A stretch of DNA of 50,167 nucleotides from Aromatoleum toluvorans (GTDB lineage Bacteria > Pseudomonadota > Gammaproteobacteria > Burkholderiales > Rhodocyclaceae): assembly GCF_012910905.1 (NCBI RefSeq), contig NZ_WTVN01000034.1:1-50167 (forward strand). The letters run 5' to 3'. How positions within the stretch are numbered: the stretch's first letter is position 1; each line of letters opens with the position of its first letter. Both the position numbers and the translations under genes were made by a program. Shown in pieces: positions 49,365 to 50,167 of this stretch. Under the pieces are notes generated by a model. The model worked only from the letters and a program-made list of their open reading frames with translations. It was not told the DNA's origin and ran no database searches.

Positions 49365-49925
49365 ATGATCGCCACCAACGAAAGCTTCGCCACCGCCGCC
49401 CGCAACGTCTTCGCCACCGCCGAAGCCTCCGCCCGCAGCAGCTTCGACACCGTCGAGCGCCTCGTCGCGCTGAACCTCAACGCCAGCCGCACCGCATTCG
49501 AGGATGGTGTCGCGGCGACGCGTGCGCTGCTCGCCGCGAAGACGCCGAACGAGCTCGTCGCCGTGTCGGCTTCGCTTGCCCGTCCGTCCGCCGAAAAGGC
49601 GCTGGCCTGGTTCCATTCCGGCTACGAGATCGTCGCCCAGGGCGTCGAGCGCGCCGTCGCGCCCTTCGAGACCCAGCTCTCCGAAGTGAACAAGGCCGTC
49701 GGCACCGCGCTCGAGAAGGCCGCGAAGTCCGCCCCGGCCGGCTCCGAAGTCGCCGTCGCCGCGGTGCAGTCGGCGATCGCCGCCGCCAACTCGGCCTACG
49801 ACACGATGAACAAGGCGACCCGCAAGGTCATCCAGTTCACCGAAGCCAACGTCGCGGCGACCACCCGCGCCGCCGTCGATGCGGTGAGCGTGCCCACCGC
49901 GACCAAGGCCAAGAAGTCGGCCTGA
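49365..49925 (+). CDS. phaP: Phasin (PHA granule-associated protein)
   Basis: A 186-residue Ala-rich, helical protein with the phasin_2 features: SFDTVERLVALNLNASRTAFED near the start and a C-terminal TRKVIQFTEANVAATT. Phasins coat polyhydroxyalkanoate granules, which take up acetyl-CoA made from aromatic breakdown. The ATG at 49365 has GGAGAG at good spacing; an ATG at 49359 is too close. A strong hairpin terminator follows. Confidence 0.9.
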   Translation: MIATNESFATAARNVFATAEASARSSFDTVERLVALNLNASRTAFEDGVAATRALLAAKTPNELVAVSASLARPSAEKALAWFHSGYEIVAQGVERAVAPFETQLSEVNKAVGTALEKAAKSAPAGSEVAVAAVQSAIAAANSAYDTMNKATRKVIQFTEANVAATTRAAVDAVSVPTATKAKKSA

Positions 49926-49959
49926 TCGCAGCGGGAGCCTGCCTCCCGCCACGCAGCAC

Positions 49960-49983
49960 CACCGGCGCCTACGGGCGCCGGTG
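49960..49983 (+). terminator. Phasin terminator hairpin
   Basis: CACCGGCGCC (49960-49969), loop TACG, GGCGCCGGTG (49974-49983): a perfect 10-bp stem closed by a C(UACG)G tetraloop, which is especially stable in RNA. It is followed by TCGTTTCC, 35 bases after the phasin stop. Confidence 0.75.
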
Positions 49984-50039
49984 TCGTTTCCGGTATCCTT
50001 GCGCGCTTCCCCAGCAGCACGCAGCCACTACAAGAAATG

Positions 50040-50167
50040 CCGACCTCGGGCCAGCGCTCGCGCACCATCATGATGAGGCCGGGGTCGGCCATGATGAGCG
50101 CGTCGGGCGCGAGCGCGATCACCGGCTCCATGTCGGCGAGGAAGCTGCGGACCTTGGTGTTGTGCGG
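50040..50167 (-). pseudogene. Fragment of a U32-peptidase-type tRNA hydroxylation protein (TrhP/YegQ-like), broken at about 50040
   Basis: Read on the minus strand from the window edge, it gives PHNTKVRSFLADMEPV, then APDALIMADPGLIMMVRERW, closely matching residues 70-115 of E. coli YegQ/TrhP as I remember it. After PEV the match stops abruptly: the family continues PIHLSVQAN, whereas here an unrelated GISCSGCV follows and the frame runs antisense into the phasin gene. The gene is therefore broken or joined to foreign sequence at about 50040, or the piece is an assembly artefact. Confidence 0.6.

Overview
The window looks like chromosomal DNA of a denitrifying aromatic-degrading betaproteobacterium of the Rhodocyclales (Azoarcus/Aromatoleum/Thauera group). 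The reasons are very high GC, a complete aerobic benzoyl-CoA (box) gene set, an Azoarcus-type ATP-dependent benzoyl-CoA reductase (bzdNOPQ order and subunit sizes), TRAP and ABC importers for organic acids, and a phasin gene. The genus is inferred from gene content, not from a marker gene.

Layout. 1-6.9 kb: the start of a NarL-type sensor kinase (cut by the left edge), a lipoprotein, a MacB/DevBCA-like export system (ATPase, double FtsX permease, membrane-fusion protein) and a MazEF toxin-antitoxin pair. 6.9-17.9 kb, all on the minus strand: a TetR regulator and genes that fit degradation of an alicyclic carboxylate such as cyclohexanecarboxylate: two crotonases (one BadK-like, one BadI candidate), a BadH-like dehydrogenase, an acyl-CoA ligase, a TRAP importer, an acyl-CoA dehydrogenase and a second SDR. 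18-24.6 kb: a D-serine dehydratase, a GNAT acetyltransferase and bzdQ-P-O-N. 25-37.9 kb, minus strand: 3-hydroxyacyl-CoA dehydrogenase, rubredoxin, atypical crotonase, thioesterase, alpha/beta hydrolase, a Liv-type ABC importer, benzoate-CoA ligase, a DUF4863 protein and boxD. 38.2-45.3 kb, plus strand: boxR, boxC, boxB, boxA and a 3-oxoadipyl-CoA thiolase. 45.3-50.2 kb: a short chemoreceptor, hemerythrin, DCC protein, FIST protein, a hydrolase, a phasin and a broken tRNA-hydroxylation (U32/TrhP-like) fragment.

How the parts work together. Benzoate imported by the Liv transporter is activated by BclA. Benzoyl-CoA can then go aerobically through BoxAB/C/D and beta-oxidation (crotonase, dehydrogenase, thiolase) or anaerobically through BzdNOPQ. 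The alicyclic genes would turn a cyclic carboxylate into a CoA ester, desaturate and hydrate it, oxidise it and open the ring to pimelyl-CoA. No ferredoxin, dch, had or oah gene for the usual anaerobic route is in the window.

The most interesting signal is regulatory. A 20-bp palindrome, half-site roughly GAnTGAAYGW, occurs seven times, all in the 9.6-24.8 kb anaerobic/alicyclic section and in gaps before its transcription units. It occurs twice around the predicted bzdN promoter. A TGCA-N6-TGCA site of the BzdR/BoxR type lies beside the bzdN pair and is also found twice in the boxR promoter. This predicts a TetR regulon that ties benzoyl-CoA reductase to alicyclic acid degradation, with a second layer of control by the benzoyl-CoA-sensing BoxR. 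The window also carries several families of palindromic repeats, one of which sits on or just after gene stop codons.
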